Assembly (NCBI GenBank): GCA_947454485.1
Contig: CANGJJ010000001.1
Location: 1 to 64,000, forward strand
Source: Beijerinckiaceae bacterium
GTDB lineage: Bacteria > Pseudomonadota > Alphaproteobacteria > Rhizobiales > Beijerinckiaceae
Length of the DNA: 64,000 bases
Reading direction: 5' to 3'
This document shows positions 62,694 to 64,000 of the stretch, one piece after another (position 1 is the stretch's first letter; each line of letters opens with the position of its first letter). A program made the translations under genes and the position numbers. The notes below the pieces were generated by a model, which searched no databases, was not told where the DNA came from, and saw only the letters and a program-made list of their open reading frames with translations.

Positions 62694-64000
62694 ATGGCAG
62701 TTGCGTTGAAGAAGCTCGTTCTTGGTCTGGCCCTTTTGGTGGGTGGCTGCTCGAGCATTGTGCCGGTAAGCGAAGATGTTGCGCCCCTCACAGGGCCAGC
62801 GCCACGGCTCAACACGACACCCATGGCAGAGGCGCTAGCCTGCATTGCCAGCAAAGGCCGTAGCGATCTTCGCCTTGGCGTTGCAGATTTTGTCGACGGC
62901 ACGGGCGTGATGGAAGGTGGCACGCAAAATTCGCGAGCACTCAGTCAGCGCCCCGACATGATGATGACGGTCGCTTTGGCGACGGCTGGTGCGCATCTTG
63001 TCAATCGCTCATCCGTGAATGTCGCGGAATGGGAAATGAATAAAGCAATGGAGAAGAAGCTCGGTGACGGGCGCTCCTCTTTGATCCAAAGCCAGAAGGT
63101 GGATTTCCGCCCGATCAAGGCCGGCATTTTGTTGGGATCAACCCACTATGTCACCGGCGCCATCACGGAGCTGAACTGGAACCTCAGTTCTAATGTCGCG
63201 GAGGCTGGTGCTTATAGCGCGGCTCTGGGACGTCGCACTTATCGCATCAGCATTGCGGTTGATGTTGTCGTCACCAATACGCAGACAACCGAGATCGTCC
63301 ACGCACGCTCCTACAAGAAGCAATTGGTCGGCTTTGAGATGAATGCGAACTATTTCCGCTTCGTCAATCAAGACACTGCCACGCGCATTCTGGCGTCAAG
63401 CAATGCCGCAGCTTCAGCTGTGACGTCGGCGCTCGAACTCTTCAACGCCAATCTTGGCGAAAAACAGAATGAGCCGACCCAAACAGCGCTGCGCTGGGTC
63501 ATCGAGCTGGCTGCCTATGACATTATGCGCAATCTCAAAAATATGGGCTCGTCTTGCGACCAGCTTTTGCTGCCAGCCTCAGAGGCAGCTCCCGCTGTGG
63601 TGGAGCGCGATGTTGTGAGCGAGCCGCCACTGCGCCGCAAGGCAGAAGTCGAAACCACACCTGCAGCTGTGCAAGTTGCAAGCGTTGACCCCGCCGAAAA
63701 TGTCACCAATGGCGAGGTGCCATCGCCGCCGCAATCAGCTCCGGTGAGTGAAGCAGCACAAAAGGCAAATGAGCCAGCGCCAAAGAAGCGTGACGTGAAG
63801 AGCAAGGTTGCAAGTGATGCGTCGCGCACGGTCAAACCTGCCCACAAGCAGGCTGCACACGGCCAGTCCAAGCGCCGTATCGCCCGGCTCGAAAATGCAG
63901 AGATCGAAGCTTTGATCGCCGCAGATCGCAAGCGCGCTGAGGTCACGCAGCAATCAGCCTCTGTAACGCCCGCTCCCGCACCCAAGCCTGCGATCGCCTC
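62694..64000 (+). CDS. hfaB: CsgG/HfaB-family outer-membrane lipoprotein (runs off window)
   Basis: At least 435 codons are present and no stop is reached by base 64,000. The lipobox LVGGC gives lipidated Cys19. The CsgG-type core is seen in RLGVADFVDGTG, KAGILLGSTHYVTGAITELNW, RRTYRISIAVDVVV and LRWVIELAAYDIMRNL (the last in the place expected for a C-terminal helix). A long Pro/Ala/Lys/Glu-rich tail follows from about residue 300, longer than in the Caulobacter protein as I recall it. CsgG-like proteins form secretion channels for amyloid adhesins; HfaB is the holdfast-anchoring version. It pairs with the HfaA-like gene just upstream. Confidence 0.82.
   Translation, partial: MAVALKKLVLGLALLVGGCSSIVPVSEDVAPLTGPAPRLNTTPMAEALACIASKGRSDLRLGVADFVDGTGVMEGGTQNSRALSQRPDMMMTVALATAGAHLVNRSSVNVAEWEMNKAMEKKLGDGRSSLIQSQKVDFRPIKAGILLGSTHYVTGAITELNWNLSSNVAEAGAYSAALGRRTYRISIAVDVVVTNTQTTEIVHARSYKKQLVGFEMNANYFRFVNQDTATRILASSNAAASAVTSALELFNANLGEKQNEPTQTALRWVIELAAYDIMRNLKNMGSSCDQLLLPASEAAPAVVERDVVSEPPLRRKAEVETTPAAVQVASVDPAENVTNGEVPSPPQSAPVSEAAQKANEPAPKKRDVKSKVASDASRTVKPAHKQAAHGQSKRRIARLENAEIEALIAADRKRAEVTQQSASVTPAPAPKPAIA

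Overview
The window is a bacterial chromosome segment (about 1,494-64,000) joined at its left end to a piece of ciliate DNA (1-1,493). The left piece is AT-rich. It carries one gene that reads through only if TAA and TAG mean glutamine and TGA means stop, and it ends in a 36-base (G4T4)n tract. That combination is the signature of an Oxytricha/Stylonychia-type macronuclear nanochromosome. The gene encodes a UBA4/MOCS3-type E1-rhodanese protein. The telomere abuts a bacterial gene cut in mid-frame, so the join is most simply a library or assembly chimera, though it implies that ciliate and bacterium were sampled together.

The bacterial part is GC-rich. It looks like an alphaproteobacterium, probably of the rhizobial order: Omp25/31-like beta-barrel porin, DUF3489-DUF2924-serine recombinase module, rhizobial-type gamma-resorcylate decarboxylase, matAB, many Bug-type receptors, and Hfa holdfast-anchor genes. 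No species can be named from the sequence.

Layout. 1,494-7,300 is an accessory island: a truncated DGQHR-domain gene coupled to a GIY-YIG protein, an XRE regulator with a conserved unknown protein, then DUF3489, DUF2924 and a large serine recombinase. It lies beside tRNA-Ser(GGA), whose 5' half is duplicated nearby. 8,000-19,700 is mostly housekeeping: msrA, a ketopantoate-reductase-like gene, a ThDP enzyme, an Nramp Mn transporter with a palindromic operator candidate, matA-matB, a substrate-binding protein and lepA. 19,778-24,113 is a run of catabolic oxidoreductases (SDR, DUF2848, FAD monooxygenase, cupin, luciferase-like). 24,322-28,700 has a porin, a long crescentin-like coiled-coil protein, and a cupin-Bug pair.

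29,400-37,085 holds the most distinctive metabolic locus: a same-strand array OsmC, acyl-CoA-dehydrogenase-like flavoprotein, tandem rhodanese, DsbA/HCCA-isomerase-like protein, Nrt/Cyn-type ABC transporter and cyanase, with a divergent TetR gene. It suggests uptake and breakdown of a cyanate-yielding, possibly sulfur-containing compound. 37,000-48,560 is a second catabolic region: methyltransferase, IclR, luciferase-like enzyme, TRAP transporter, Rieske oxygenase, flavin monooxygenase, two paralogous MarR regulators and gamma-resorcylate decarboxylase.

48,759-52,898 is a three-gene c-di-GMP module: a periplasmic binding protein, a membrane GGDEF protein and a PAS-GGDEF-EAL protein. 53,332-55,837 is rfbCBD (dTDP-rhamnose). 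55,892-59,910 has three more Bug receptors and an amidohydrolase. 60,385-64,000 is a holdfast-anchor-like locus: a large beta-rich secreted protein, an HfaA-like small protein, and a CsgG/HfaB-like lipoprotein that runs off the window.
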